From an uncultured Flavobacteriaceae bacterium (GTDB lineage Bacteria; Bacteroidota; Bacteroidia; Flavobacteriales; Flavobacteriaceae): a stretch of 64,000 bases of DNA. The notes beneath the pieces are model-generated. The model searched no databases, had not been told where the DNA came from, and was given only the letters and a program-made list of their open reading frames with translations. The stretch covers positions 434,001 through 498,000 of the forward strand of contig CAJIYH010000002.1 of the NCBI GenBank assembly GCA_905181615.1. The letters are read 5' to 3'. Numbering within the stretch: the first letter of the stretch is position 1; each line of letters begins with the position of its first letter. Positions 53,289-62,066 of the stretch are shown here, piece by piece. A program made the position numbers and the translations under genes.

Positions 53289-53522
53289 TTAATCCTGTTT
53301 TTTTTTCTTGTCATCTAAAAGGCCATCAACAAGGGTGGAAACTCCTTTGTAACCAAGCCATATCGTTAGTAATAACAGGACAACTCCAATAACTAACACA
53401 GGCCAGTAAAAGGGGTGTCCTTCGTTTTTAAATGCTTGAGAGACAATAACGGGCGCAATAAAACATAAAACAATTGTCCAGAACACCTTATTAAACCCTT
53501 TTGAAATCTTTTCTTTATTCAT
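53289..53522 (-). CDS. DUF6095-like small membrane protein
   Basis: 77 aa with two hydrophobic helices (about residues 11-31 and 38-60) and a lysine-rich tail. Pattern KGFNKVFWTIVLCFIAPVIV and HPFYWPVLVIGVVLLLLTIW fits small Flavobacterial membrane proteins in DUF6095, an assignment I regard as probable. Function unknown. Its ATG overlaps murQ's 3' end by 8 nt, so it is translated right after it. Confidence 0.75.
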   Translation of the reverse strand: MNKEKISKGFNKVFWTIVLCFIAPVIVSQAFKNEGHPFYWPVLVIGVVLLLLTIWLGYKGVSTLVDGLLDDKKKKQD

Positions 53523-54333
53523 TGGAAGTATATTGATCTAGTGCTATGCGAATGCTTTTATGTTTTAAAATTAGTGCTTTAGCTTCTTTCTTTGAAATTG
53601 AAAGTTGTTCTTGTACTATTTTAATAGCTCTCTTTTTTAGTTTTTCATTGGTCATTTGCATATCGACCATTTTATTTCCTCTGATATGCCCCAGTTGAAT
53701 CATGGAAGCAGTAGATATCATGTTTAAAATTAACTTCTGAGCAGTTCCTGCTTTCATTCTTGAGCTACCTGTTACAAATTCAGGTCCCACAATTACTTCG
53801 ATTGGAAAATCGGACACTGCAGACAATGGACTGTTTGGATTACAACAGATACTTCCTGTAGGAATTTGATGACCCCGGGCGTTTCGAAGCGCCTCTATTA
53901 CATAAGGAGTTGTTCCGGAAGCTGCTATTCCAATAACTATGTCATTAGATGAAATTCCATATCCCTGAAGGTCAATCCATCCTTGATTAATATTATCCTC
54001 TGCATTTTCAACCGCCCTATATACTGCAGTTTTTCCTCCAGCAATAATTCCAATAACTTGGTCTGGATCACTTCCAAAAGTAGGGGGGCATTCCGAAGCA
54101 TCTAAAATCCCTAATCGACCACTTGTTCCAGCACCAATGTAAAATAAGCGCCCTCCTTTTTTAAGTTGAGCAACTACTCTAGAAATTAATATTTCTATTT
54201 CAGGCAAAACAAGTTCTACAGCACCAATTACTTTTTGGTCTTCTTGATAAATTCCTTGCAGTAACTCTTGAACTGATTTTTGTTCTAAGTTGATGTGTAA
54301 AGAGTCTTGCTCCGTTATTTTTGTAAATACCAT
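53515..54333 (-). CDS. murQ: N-acetylmuramic acid 6-phosphate etherase
   Basis: 272 aa SIS-domain enzyme cleaving the lactyl ether of MurNAc-6-P in cell-wall recycling. Motifs: IGAGTSGRLGILDASECPPT (sugar-phosphate binding with the catalytic Glu), GKTAVYRAVENAED, GIAASGTTPYVIEAL and SSRMKAGTAQKLILNMIST. Followed by DUF6095 with overlap and preceded by icd on the same strand, which has its own terminator. Confidence 0.96.
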   Translation of the reverse strand: MVFTKITEQDSLHINLEQKSVQELLQGIYQEDQKVIGAVELVLPEIEILISRVVAQLKKGGRLFYIGAGTSGRLGILDASECPPTFGSDPDQVIGIIAGGKTAVYRAVENAEDNINQGWIDLQGYGISSNDIVIGIAASGTTPYVIEALRNARGHQIPTGSICCNPNSPLSAVSDFPIEVIVGPEFVTGSSRMKAGTAQKLILNMISTASMIQLGHIRGNKMVDMQMTNEKLKKRAIKIVQEQLSISKKEAKALILKHKSIRIALDQYTSNE

Positions 54334-54367
54334 TCTTAAAAATAGTCGATTTTTTCAAAACAAAGCA

Positions 54368-54398
54368 AAAAAAAACTCCACAATTATGGAGTTTTTTT
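54368..54398 (-). terminator. Terminator after icd
   Basis: On the minus strand ACTCCA / TGGAGT with a 6-nt loop, flanked by A and T runs, 7 nt after the icd stop. Confidence 0.85.
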
Positions 54399-54404
54399 AA
54401 TGTA

Positions 54405-55631
54405 TTAAGAAAGTTTCTTGTCCAGATTTTCTTTTAGTGCGGCTAAAAATCCTTGAGTTGTAAGGTAATTAGATTCGTTCATTTCTTTTCCATGAATTAA
54501 AACGGCTAAATCTTTAGTCATTTTTCCACTTTCAACAGTTTCAATACAAACTTCTTCTAGTGCAGTGCAGAAGTCAATTAGTTCTTGGTTTTCGTCAAGT
54601 TTCCCTCGGTGGGCTAAACCACGAGTCCAAGCAAAAATTGATGCAATTGGGTTGGTAGAAGTTTCTTTTCCTTGTTGGTGTTGTCTGAAATGACGAGTAA
54701 CTGTTCCGTGAGCAGCTTCTGCTTCCATTGTAATTCCATCGGGAGTTACCAAAGTGGAAGTCATAAGACCTAATGAACCAAATCCTTGTGCTACAGTATC
54801 AGATTGTACATCCCCATCATAGTTTTTACAAGCCCAAACGAAACCTCCGCTCCATTTCATACATGCAGCAACCATATCGTCTATTAAACGGTGCTCATAT
54901 GTAATACCTGCCTCTTCAAATTTGTCTTTGAATTCTGCATCAAAAACTTCTTGAAAAATATCTTTAAAACGACCGTCGTAAGCTTTCATGATGGTGTTTT
55001 TTGTAGACAAGTAAAGCGGCCATCCTTTGTCTAGAGCTCGTGTCATACAAGAACGAGCAAAACCAAAGATAGAACTGTCGATGTTATACATAGACATAGC
55101 AACTCCGTTCTCTTGGAAGTCATATACTTCCCATGATTGAGCTTCACTACCGTCTTCTGGAGTAAATGTCATAGTAAGTTTACCCTTACCTGTAATGACA
55201 GTATCTGTGGCTTTATATTGATCTCCAAAAGCATGTCGACCAATACAAATAGGCTTCGTCCATCCCTGAACATAGCGAGGCACGTTACTCATAATAATAG
55301 GTTCTCTAAAAACAGTTCCACCAACAATGTTACGGATGGTTCCATTTGGAGAACGATACATTCTGTTCAAATCAAATTCTACAACACGATTCTCGTCTGG
55401 AGTTATGGTAGCACATTTAATTCCAACATTATATTTTTTTATTGCTTCGGCAGCATCAACCGTAATTTGATCATTGGTTTCATCACGTTTTTCGATTCCA
55501 AGATCATAATAAAGTAATTCAACATCAAGGTAAGGTAAAATCAATTGTTCTTTGATAAACTTCCAGATGATACGAGTCATTTCATCTCCATCGATTTCAA
55601 CTACTGGATTAGCAACTTTTATTTTAGACAT
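54405..55631 (-). CDS. icd: NADP-dependent isocitrate dehydrogenase (dimeric, eukaryotic-like)
   Basis: 408 aa TCA-cycle enzyme making 2-oxoglutarate and NADPH. N-terminus [20 protein letters not shown], substrate loop [19 protein letters not shown], Asp metal site in [20 protein letters not shown] and the late [13 protein letters not shown]. These belong to the class of dimeric NADP enzymes also used by eukaryotes. Flanked by terminators on both sides, so probably monocistronic. Confidence 0.97.
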   Translation of the reverse strand: MSKIKVANPVVEIDGDEMTRIIWKFIKEQLILPYLDVELLYYDLGIEKRDETNDQITVDAAEAIKKYNVGIKCATITPDENRVVEFDLNRMYRSPNGTIRNIVGGTVFREPIIMSNVPRYVQGWTKPICIGRHAFGDQYKATDTVITGKGKLTMTFTPEDGSEAQSWEVYDFQENGVAMSMYNIDSSIFGFARSCMTRALDKGWPLYLSTKNTIMKAYDGRFKDIFQEVFDAEFKDKFEEAGITYEHRLIDDMVAACMKWSGGFVWACKNYDGDVQSDTVAQGFGSLGLMTSTLVTPDGITMEAEAAHGTVTRHFRQHQQGKETSTNPIASIFAWTRGLAHRGKLDENQELIDFCTALEEVCIETVESGKMTKDLAVLIHGKEMNESNYLTTQGFLAALKENLDKKLS

Positions 55632-55697
55632 TTTTATATTTTTAAATTATACTTCAATAATAATATTAAGGTATAGAGTTTAACTTTAGTTCATAAA

Positions 55698-55719
55698 AAA
55701 GGTCGCTATAGCGACCTTT
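55698..55719 (-). terminator. Terminator after rplS
   Basis: Perfect palindrome AAAGGTCGCTATAGCGACCTTT followed on the minus strand by more T. Lies 6 nt past the rplS stop. Confidence 0.9.
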
Positions 55720-55725
55720 AAATTT

Positions 55726-56079
55726 TTATTTGTATTGACGCTCTTTGATACGAGCTTTTTTGCCGCGTAATTCTCTGAAGTAATAGATACGTGCTCTTCT
55801 TACAGTTCCACGTTTGTTAACTTCGATTTTTTGAAGCGCAGGAAGATTGATTGGGAAGATACGTTCAACTCCAATTTCTCCAGACATTTTTCTAATTGTA
55901 AAGGTTTTAGATAAACCAGTACCTTTAATTTGAATAACAACACCTCTGTAAAACTGAGTTCTTACTTTTTCTCCTTCTCGGATTTCGTAATAAATTGTGA
56001 TTGTGTCTCCAGCTGAAAATTCAGGAAATTCTTTCTTTTCGATGAATTGGTCCTGAACAAAATTAATTAATGACTCCAT
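55726..56079 (-). CDS. rplS: 50S ribosomal protein L19
   Basis: 117 aa: FSAGDTITIYYEIREGEKVR, QFYRGVVIQIKGTGLSKTFT, GVERIFPINLPALQKIEV and RGTVRRARIYYFRELRGKKA are the L19 pattern. Located at the 30S-50S interface. trmD, often its neighbour, lies upstream on the same strand (56318-56995) but separated by 238 nt containing an rplS promoter candidate and leader. Confidence 0.97.
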   Translation of the reverse strand: MESLINFVQDQFIEKKEFPEFSAGDTITIYYEIREGEKVRTQFYRGVVIQIKGTGLSKTFTIRKMSGEIGVERIFPINLPALQKIEVNKRGTVRRARIYYFRELRGKKARIKERQYK

Positions 56080-56096
56080 TAGATATTCTTAAATAA

Positions 56097-56153
56097 TTGT
56101 AACAAGCAACATGCACGATTTTCGTCAGAGGTTACATTGCGAGTGCAAAAGTA
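56097..56153 (-). promoter_or_regulatory. rplS leader with two-stem RNA structure and -7 box
   Basis: A minus-strand TACTTTTG at 56146-56153 fits the -7 element. The ~60-nt leader downstream has an outer stem TGTAAC / GTTACA (56131-56136 with 56098-56103) and an inner hairpin ACGA-AAA-TCGT (56115-56125). It could be a site of L19 feedback. The remaining 56154-56317 is AT-rich without an obvious feature. Confidence 0.4.
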
Positions 56154-56317
56154 CCAATAATTTTATTTTTGTTTTCCCTTTTTTGTAAAAAAAATTAATA
56201 AAACTTTTTTTTAATTTAAAATTCGATGTGAATACTGTAGTAATCGTCTAAAAAATGAACAGCTATTTGAGTTGTTTCTTCTATGAAGATAAGAAAGGTA
56301 AATTTTGGAATTTATTT

Positions 56318-56995
56318 TTAATCCTCCAATAAGTCGGGTCTTAATTTTTGAGTTCTTTCAAAAGCCTGCTCTTCTCTCCAAAGGTCCACAGCCGGTGTGT
56401 TTCCTGAAGTTAAGATTTCGGGAACTTCCCATCCGTTATAGTTTGCTGGGCGCGTATATATAGGCGGAGCGAGTAAATTATCTTGATAACTATCACTTAA
56501 TGCTGAGGATTCATTTCCTAAAACACCAGGGATTAAACGAATAATACTGTCACAAAAAACAGCTGCCGCAAGTTCACCTCCGGATAACACAAAATCTCCA
56601 ATAGAAATTTCTCGAGTTATGAAATGATCACGAACCCGCTGATCAACTCCTTTATAATGTCCACATAAAAGGATGATATTTTGCATCAGGGAACATTCAT
56701 TAGAAATTTTTTGATTCAATTGTTCTCCATCAGGGGTCATATAGATTATTTCATCATAACTACGTTCTGCTTTAAGTTTGGTAATGCACTTATCTATAGG
56801 TTCAATCATCATTACCATTCCTGCACCACCTCCAAAGGGTGCATCATCAACTTGTTTGTGTTTAGATACTGTATAGTCACGAAGATTATGAAAAACAACA
56901 TCTACTTTTTTTCCTTCAATTGCACGTTTTACAATCGAAGCTTCGAAAGGACTTATAAGGAGTTCTGGAAATAAGGTGATAATGTCTATGCGCAT
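56318..56995 (-). CDS. trmD: tRNA (guanine-37-N1)-methyltransferase
   Basis: 225 aa trefoil-knot methyltransferase making m1G37, which prevents frameshifting. [30 protein letters not shown], the SAM-binding knot [15 protein letters not shown] with [17 protein letters not shown], and [17 protein letters not shown] are all present. The catalytic Asp is in [20 protein letters not shown] region's preceding loop [10 protein letters not shown]. Standard length. Confidence 0.96.
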   Translation of the reverse strand: MRIDIITLFPELLISPFEASIVKRAIEGKKVDVVFHNLRDYTVSKHKQVDDAPFGGGAGMVMMIEPIDKCITKLKAERSYDEIIYMTPDGEQLNQKISNECSLMQNIILLCGHYKGVDQRVRDHFITREISIGDFVLSGGELAAAVFCDSIIRLIPGVLGNESSALSDSYQDNLLAPPIYTRPANYNGWEVPEILTSGNTPAVDLWREEQAFERTQKLRPDLLED

Positions 56996-57076
56996 GAAAA
57001 ATCTTTAAAGTACAAAGATGCAGTTTTTTTAAATTAACCGAGACTTTGTAATCTTAGAATGTTATTCGAAGAGAAT

Positions 57077-58450
57077 CTATCTTTGTCTAAATGAAATGCG
57101 CTCTTTTTCTCCGAGGGGGCTTAGGTATTCTAGATTACGAATGTTGGTAAGACTAAATTGTCTCAGATCGTCAATGGTATAAAGTGGTTGATCATTTACT
57201 TTAAGTAAAACTGAATTTGCTTCAATTTCATAAAGATAAGCTCCGGACTCCATGACTTTTAGACCATAACTCAAATTCATTTCATTTTTTTCTTCAGTTG
57301 AAAAATTCTCCAGTGACATTTTTAAAAAATTAGTTTGCTTAATTACTTCTAGGGTTACATCCGTAGATTTTGCTTTGCCGTTTCTGTAATATTTTACATT
57401 CACTTTATCGCCGGGGTGTTTACTTTCTATGTATCCTGTGAGGTCCGAAAATGTCTTAATCTTGATGTTGTCTATTTGCGTAATGATGTCTTTTTCTAAC
57501 AAACCGGCTTTTTCTGCTCCCATTCCTTTTTGGATATCAATAATATAAACACCTTCCAAAAGGCCTAAGCGCTCAGAAGCGACTAAGTCTGGAGTCACAG
57601 GAGTACCATAAATCCCTATTAAACCTTTTTTAACACTCCCAAACTCAACAAGATCTTCAAAAACTTTGCGAGCAATATTACTTGGAATAGCAAATGAGTA
57701 TCCTTCGAACCCCCCACTCATCGATGTTATTGCAGTATTAATCCCGATTAATTCACCAGAAGTATTAACCAATGCCCCTCCGCTATTTCCCATATTAACA
57801 GCAGCATCCGTTTGGATATAGGATTGGTTTTTAGAATCACGTTTATTTAAGTCTCTGGATTTAGCACTAATAATTCCAGCGGTTACAGTTGAGTTAAGAT
57901 TAAAAGGATTGCCAATAGCCAATACCCATTCTCCAATTTTAGATTCATTAGAATCTCCAAAAAAAAGATAAGGAAGCGGTTTATCTGTATCTACTTTTAG
58001 AACTGCTATATCGGTAACTGGGTCGGTGGCTACAAGAGTTGCAATATATCTTTTATTGTCGTTTGTTGTCACTTCCAGGGTTTTTGCCCCTTCGATGACA
58101 TGGTTATTTGTCATAATATAACCGTCTGGAGAAACAATAACTCCAGAGCCTGTACCTATTTTAGATCTTCTTCCTTGACCTAAAAAGTAATCCATATAAC
58201 TACCCTCATCTGAACTATTCGCAATGTTCTTTACATGTACAACCGCATCAATACTTCTGTTTGCTATTAGAACAAAATCAGATGGAGTTGCAATGTTATT
58301 TATATTATTAGGTGTATAATTTATAGGAATGATTGAATTCGAATTCTCGATAGTATCTTTATATTCAGGACTATAAAACGAAATCATGAACATAAAAGTG
58401 AGCCCTGAGCTAATGATAGAGACTAAACAGATTTTTAATATAGTTTTCAT
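57077..58450 (-). CDS. HtrA/DegP-like periplasmic serine protease
   Basis: 457 aa with an N-terminal signal anchor, a trypsin-like domain (about residues 80-260) and PDZ-type C-terminus. Catalytic triad: His in NNHVIEGAKTL, Asp in VTDIAVLKVDT, Ser in MGNSGGALVNTSGE. One clear PDZ domain at about 290-370 (SERLGLLEGVYIIDIQKGMG, KDIITQID), followed by a short, atypical second segment ending FRQR. It degrades or refolds misfolded envelope proteins. Divergent from dapF. Confidence 0.92.
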   Translation of the reverse strand: MKTILKICLVSIISSGLTFMFMISFYSPEYKDTIENSNSIIPINYTPNNINNIATPSDFVLIANRSIDAVVHVKNIANSSDEGSYMDYFLGQGRRSKIGTGSGVIVSPDGYIMTNNHVIEGAKTLEVTTNDNKRYIATLVATDPVTDIAVLKVDTDKPLPYLFFGDSNESKIGEWVLAIGNPFNLNSTVTAGIISAKSRDLNKRDSKNQSYIQTDAAVNMGNSGGALVNTSGELIGINTAITSMSGGFEGYSFAIPSNIARKVFEDLVEFGSVKKGLIGIYGTPVTPDLVASERLGLLEGVYIIDIQKGMGAEKAGLLEKDIITQIDNIKIKTFSDLTGYIESKHPGDKVNVKYYRNGKAKSTDVTLEVIKQTNFLKMSLENFSTEEKNEMNLSYGLKVMESGAYLYEIEANSVLLKVNDQPLYTIDDLRQFSLTNIRNLEYLSPLGEKERISFRQR

Positions 58451-58546
58451 AAGATTTTATTTATTCCTCTAAATTATAAAACAGTTTCTTAGTTTTTTGT
58501 TGGTTTAACGTGCTTTTAACATCTCTATCTAACAAAAAATAATGTG

Positions 58547-58554
58547 TAAATTTG
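58547..58554 (+). promoter_or_regulatory. -7 promoter box of dapF
   Basis: TAAATTTG matches TAnnTTTG and ends 7 nt before the dapF ATG, implying a leader of only a few nucleotides. Confidence 0.55.
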
Positions 58555-58561
58555 CATTTGT

Positions 58562-59341
58562 ATGGAACAAGATTTTTATAAATATCAAGGAACTGGAAAT
58601 GACTTTGTCTTAATTGATAATCGTTTTAAAGTATTTCCAAAAGATAATACAACATTCATTTCACAACTTTGTGACCGCCGCTTTGGTATAGGTTGTGATG
58701 GCTTAATATTACTTGAAAATTCAGAAATTTCTGACTTCAAAATGTGTTATTATAACGCAGATGGAAAGGAAGGCTCTTTGTGTGGAAACGGAGCTCGATG
58801 TACCGTAGCTTTTGCAGATTTTCTTAAACTTATAGACAATAAAACAACTTTTGAAGCATCGGATGGTATGCACACTGCTATTATAGCAAACGAAATTATT
58901 TATTTACAAATGCATGATGTAAATAAAATAGAAACCTTTGATAAGCACTCCTTTTTGGACACAGGCTCTCCACATCATGTCCAAATGGTTGAAGACTTGA
59001 AGACTTTTGATGTTTTTGCTATTGGAAAAAAAATTCGAGAGGGTGCTCCTTATAACAAGACGGGAACCAATGTTAACTTTGTTGAGCAAATAAGTAATAA
59101 CCAATTTGCTATTAGAACATATGAGCGTGGTGTTGAAGACGAAACTCTATCTTGTGGAACAGGTGCTACAGCTGTTGCGATAGCGATGCATAAAAACAAG
59201 AAAACAGATTCGAATAATATTGAGATAAAAGTAGCTGGAGGTATTCTTCGGGTTACATTTAATGTGACTGAGGAGCTATATTCTCAGGTGTTTTTGTCAG
59301 GCCCAGCAAAGCAAGTTTTTAGTGGAACTATTAAAATTTAA
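58562..59341 (+). CDS. dapF: Diaminopimelate epimerase
   Basis: 259 aa enzyme converting LL- to meso-diaminopimelate for lysine and peptidoglycan. The two catalytic Cys are in GSLCGNGARC and LSCGTGATAVA; NDFVLIDNRF and CDGLILLENS are N-terminal family segments. First gene of dapF-GNAT-mltG; the next gene starts 2 nt after its stop. Confidence 0.96.
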   Translation: MEQDFYKYQGTGNDFVLIDNRFKVFPKDNTTFISQLCDRRFGIGCDGLILLENSEISDFKMCYYNADGKEGSLCGNGARCTVAFADFLKLIDNKTTFEASDGMHTAIIANEIIYLQMHDVNKIETFDKHSFLDTGSPHHVQMVEDLKTFDVFAIGKKIREGAPYNKTGTNVNFVEQISNNQFAIRTYERGVEDETLSCGTGATAVAIAMHKNKKTDSNNIEIKVAGGILRVTFNVTEELYSQVFLSGPAKQVFSGTIKI

Positions 59342-59343
59342 TT

Positions 59344-59856
59344 GTGAATACGACTCTTAGTTTGCGTTATATAGATTCATCGGACCTTGAATTCTTAGAT
59401 CTGATAGAAAACGATTCTACCTTGTGGAGACATTCAAATACAACGGAACCATATTCTAAAAAAGTTTTGACAGAATACATTAAAAACGCTAAAGAAGATA
59501 TAACTACTGCAGGTCAAGTTCGTTTTGTGTTAATCGACTCCAAAATGAATAGATTGGGTTTAGTAGATCTTTTTGATTATAAGAAAAATCATTCGCGTGC
59601 AGCGATAGGAATTGTGATATTAGATAAATGGAGAAGAAATGGTTATGCTAAAAAAGGTTTGCAATTAGTAGAGAAAATAGCATTTGAAAATATACATTTA
59701 CATCAGCTTTATGCGGGAATTTCATTTGATAATAAGCCCAGCCTTAAGTTGTTTAAATCAGTTGGATACTTAGAGACGGGTGTTAAAAAAGATTGGAATT
59801 TTTATAAAAACGAATTCCATGATGAAATTATGGTTCAAAAAACATTACATGCATAA
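59344..59856 (+). CDS. GNAT-family acetyltransferase
   Basis: 170 aa. The start is GTG at 59344, 2 nt after dapF, giving MNTTLSLRYIDSSDLEFLDL. The acetyl-CoA binding region is IGIVILDKWRRNGYAKKGLQ followed by LYAGISFDNKPSLKLFKSVG and YLETGVKKDW, as in RimJ/SpeG-like enzymes. Substrate (protein N-terminus or polyamine) unknown. Its last 8 nt overlap mltG (ATGCATAA). Confidence 0.92.
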   Translation: MNTTLSLRYIDSSDLEFLDLIENDSTLWRHSNTTEPYSKKVLTEYIKNAKEDITTAGQVRFVLIDSKMNRLGLVDLFDYKKNHSRAAIGIVILDKWRRNGYAKKGLQLVEKIAFENIHLHQLYAGISFDNKPSLKLFKSVGYLETGVKKDWNFYKNEFHDEIMVQKTLHA

Positions 59857-60892
59857 AAGAAAAATATTAAAAACAATAGTCCTTCTTGGAATGTTAGTTG
59901 GAATTTACTTCACCTATAGCTTTTATCGTGTTTTTTTTATGCCCAATACAGCGTTTTCAAATTCAGAATCGTATGTTTTTATAAGTAACGACACTAGTTT
60001 TACTGAGTTAGTTTCTGATTTAGAAAACATCTTATTGTCTGTTGATGATTTCAAGTTAGCTGCAATTAAAAAAGGTTATTCAGAGCGGGTGAAAGGAGGG
60101 AAGTATATCATATCTAACGGGCTAAATAATCACGAAATAGTTAATGTTCTTAGAGGGAAAAATACCCCTATAAAAGTTGTGTTCAATAACCAAGAGCGTC
60201 TTGAGAATCTAGCCGCAAGAATATCAAAACAAATTGATGCCGATAGCCTAACTTTAATTACTGCTTTTAGAGAAAATGAGTTTCTTGAGTTGAATAATTT
60301 CACCAAAGAAAATGCTTTGTCCATGTATCTTCCTAATTCATATGAGTTCTTTTGGAACACTACTGCTGAAGGTTTTAGAAGTAGAATGTTAAAAGAGTAC
60401 AATCTATTTTGGAATCCCACTCGCTTAGAGCAAGCAAAAAAGATTAGTCTTAGTCCATTGCAAGTAAGTTCTTTGGCGGCTATAGTTCAAAAAGAAACTG
60501 TTAAGATTGACGAACGGCCTAAGGTTGCCGCTGTATACTTAAACCGAGTAACAAAACGAATGCGATTAGAGGCAGATCCTACGGTTATTTATGCTTTAAA
60601 AATTAGTTTTCAAAATTTTGACACAATCATAAGAAGGGTTTTGAAAAATGACTTAAGAATAGAATCTCCTTACAATACTTACAAAAATAAAGGAGTACCT
60701 CCTGGTCCAATTACAATGCCAGACATCAGCTCTATAGATGCGGTTTTAAATCCAGACTCTCACAAATTTCTGTATTTTGTTGCAAACCCAAAGCAACCCG
60801 GTTACCATACTTTTTCCAAGACGTATTGGCAACATCTTCGAAACAGTAAAGCCTATTATCGTTGGATAAATAGCCAAAAACTATATAGATAG
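59849..60892 (+). CDS. mltG: Endolytic murein transglycosylase MltG
   Basis: 347 aa from the ATG at 59849; an earlier in-frame ATG would overlap the GNAT gene by 77 nt. One N-terminal membrane helix (KTIVLLGMLVGIYFTYSFYR), a LysM-like region, then the YceG fold with catalytic Glu in AAIVQKETVKIDERPKVAAVYLNR and the ending DPTVIYAL, SPYNTYKNKGVPPGPI and FVANPKQPGYHTFSKTYWQH. It cuts nascent glycan strands and helps set chain length. Convergent with the methylase gene, with a 12-nt overlap. Confidence 0.94.
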   Translation: MHKRKILKTIVLLGMLVGIYFTYSFYRVFFMPNTAFSNSESYVFISNDTSFTELVSDLENILLSVDDFKLAAIKKGYSERVKGGKYIISNGLNNHEIVNVLRGKNTPIKVVFNNQERLENLAARISKQIDADSLTLITAFRENEFLELNNFTKENALSMYLPNSYEFFWNTTAEGFRSRMLKEYNLFWNPTRLEQAKKISLSPLQVSSLAAIVQKETVKIDERPKVAAVYLNRVTKRMRLEADPTVIYALKISFQNFDTIIRRVLKNDLRIESPYNTYKNKGVPPGPITMPDISSIDAVLNPDSHKFLYFVANPKQPGYHTFSKTYWQHLRNSKAYYRWINSQKLYR

Positions 60893-61624
60893 CGGATCCT
60901 TATGGATTATAAAAATTGCAGGTCGTTTGTGAAGAGATAATTTCATTTTCTTCCATTGTTTTATTGAGTATGTCTTTATGAATTCTGTAGAAAGAGTAAT
61001 GTCGCAGGCAACACATAAATCAGTATTTCTATCTAACGAATTAATAAGATCTTGAAGCATTTGGTCATTTCGATAGGGAGTTTCTATAAAAATTTGAGAC
61101 TGATTGTAATCAAAAGATTTTTTTTCTAGTTTTTTAATTTCTTTTTTTCTTTTGGACTTATCAATAGGAATATATCCGTTGAATGCGAAATTTTGACCAT
61201 TTAAACCAGAACTCATTACAGCCATTAAAATAGATGAAGGGCCAACTAGAGGGCGGATGGTTATGTTCTTACGATGTGCCATCTTGACAATTTCTGCTCC
61301 AGGATCAGCAACCCCTGGGCAACCAGCGTCTGATATAACTCCCATAGAAATACCTTCTTGAATAGAGTCAAGGTAGGTTAGTACCTCTTCGGGCAAAGTG
61401 AATTTGTTTAAAGGGTAAAAGATTAGACTGTTTTGGTCTTTCTTTGGATTTATTCTTTTAATGAAGCTACGCGCGTCCTTTTCGTTCTCGACGATAAAGT
61501 GCGTCACTTCTTCAATTACCTTCCTTACAGTAAGCGGGAGCACCTCCATAGGCGCATTTCCTCCTAACGGAGAAGGTATTAAGTACAAAACACCTTTTTT
61601 TGTAGGTAGTTCTAGTGTTTCCAT
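60881..61624 (-). CDS. Tetrapyrrole-methylase-family protein (RsmI-like)
   Basis: 247 aa, shorter than canonical RsmI (~286 aa). It has the fold landmarks YLIPSPLGGNAP, MGVISDAGCPGVADPGAEIV, VGPSSILMAVMSSGLNGQNF and FIETPYRNDQMLQDL. RsmI 2'-O-methylates C1402 of 16S rRNA; in Bacteroidota this shorter form is common. The family is certain, the exact methylation target is inferred. Overlaps the phosphatase gene by 13 nt. Confidence 0.88.
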   Translation of the reverse strand: METLELPTKKGVLYLIPSPLGGNAPMEVLPLTVRKVIEEVTHFIVENEKDARSFIKRINPKKDQNSLIFYPLNKFTLPEEVLTYLDSIQEGISMGVISDAGCPGVADPGAEIVKMAHRKNITIRPLVGPSSILMAVMSSGLNGQNFAFNGYIPIDKSKRKKEIKKLEKKSFDYNQSQIFIETPYRNDQMLQDLINSLDRNTDLCVACDITLSTEFIKTYSIKQWKKMKLSLHKRPAIFIIHKDPLSI

Positions 61625-62058
61625 GATGCTAAGATATGTTTACAGGCTTTTTCTATTTTATCAAAAACCAACTCAAACTCTTGCTCACTGCCATAATAAG
61701 GATCTTCAACTTCTGCGGAACCCAATAGAAGTTTGACTTTATTCTTGTCTGCTTCTGATTGTGCAAGTTTTAAAACATTTTCCATGTTTTCTTGATCCAT
61801 TACATAGATGTAATCAAATAATCTAAAGTCAGTTGCAATAAAATGTCTGGCTTGCTGATGGGAGATGTCTATTCCATGTATTGCAGCAGTTTTAATACTT
61901 CTAGAGTCTGGAGCATTTCCTGTATGATAATTTGCTGTCCCTGCAGAATCAACTTTGATTGATAAATGGTTAGAGTAGTGCTCAAAAATACCCTGGGCTA
62001 GTGGTGATCTACAAATGTTCCCAAGGCAAACCATAAGCACATTTCCTTTTTTCATCAA
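61612..62058 (-). CDS. Low-molecular-weight protein tyrosine phosphatase
   Basis: 148 aa. Catalytic loop LVCLGNICRSPLAQG (Cys-x5-Arg-Ser) at residues 10-18, the general-acid Asp in SAEVEDPYYG, and STKSA-like ARHF. It removes phosphate from tyrosine residues or small arylphosphates. Located between dnaA and the methylase on the same strand with close spacing (8 nt after dnaA). Confidence 0.95.
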   Translation of the reverse strand: MMKKGNVLMVCLGNICRSPLAQGIFEHYSNHLSIKVDSAGTANYHTGNAPDSRSIKTAAIHGIDISHQQARHFIATDFRLFDYIYVMDQENMENVLKLAQSEADKNKVKLLLGSAEVEDPYYGSEQEFELVFDKIEKACKHILASWKH

Positions 62059-62066
62059 TTAGATAA

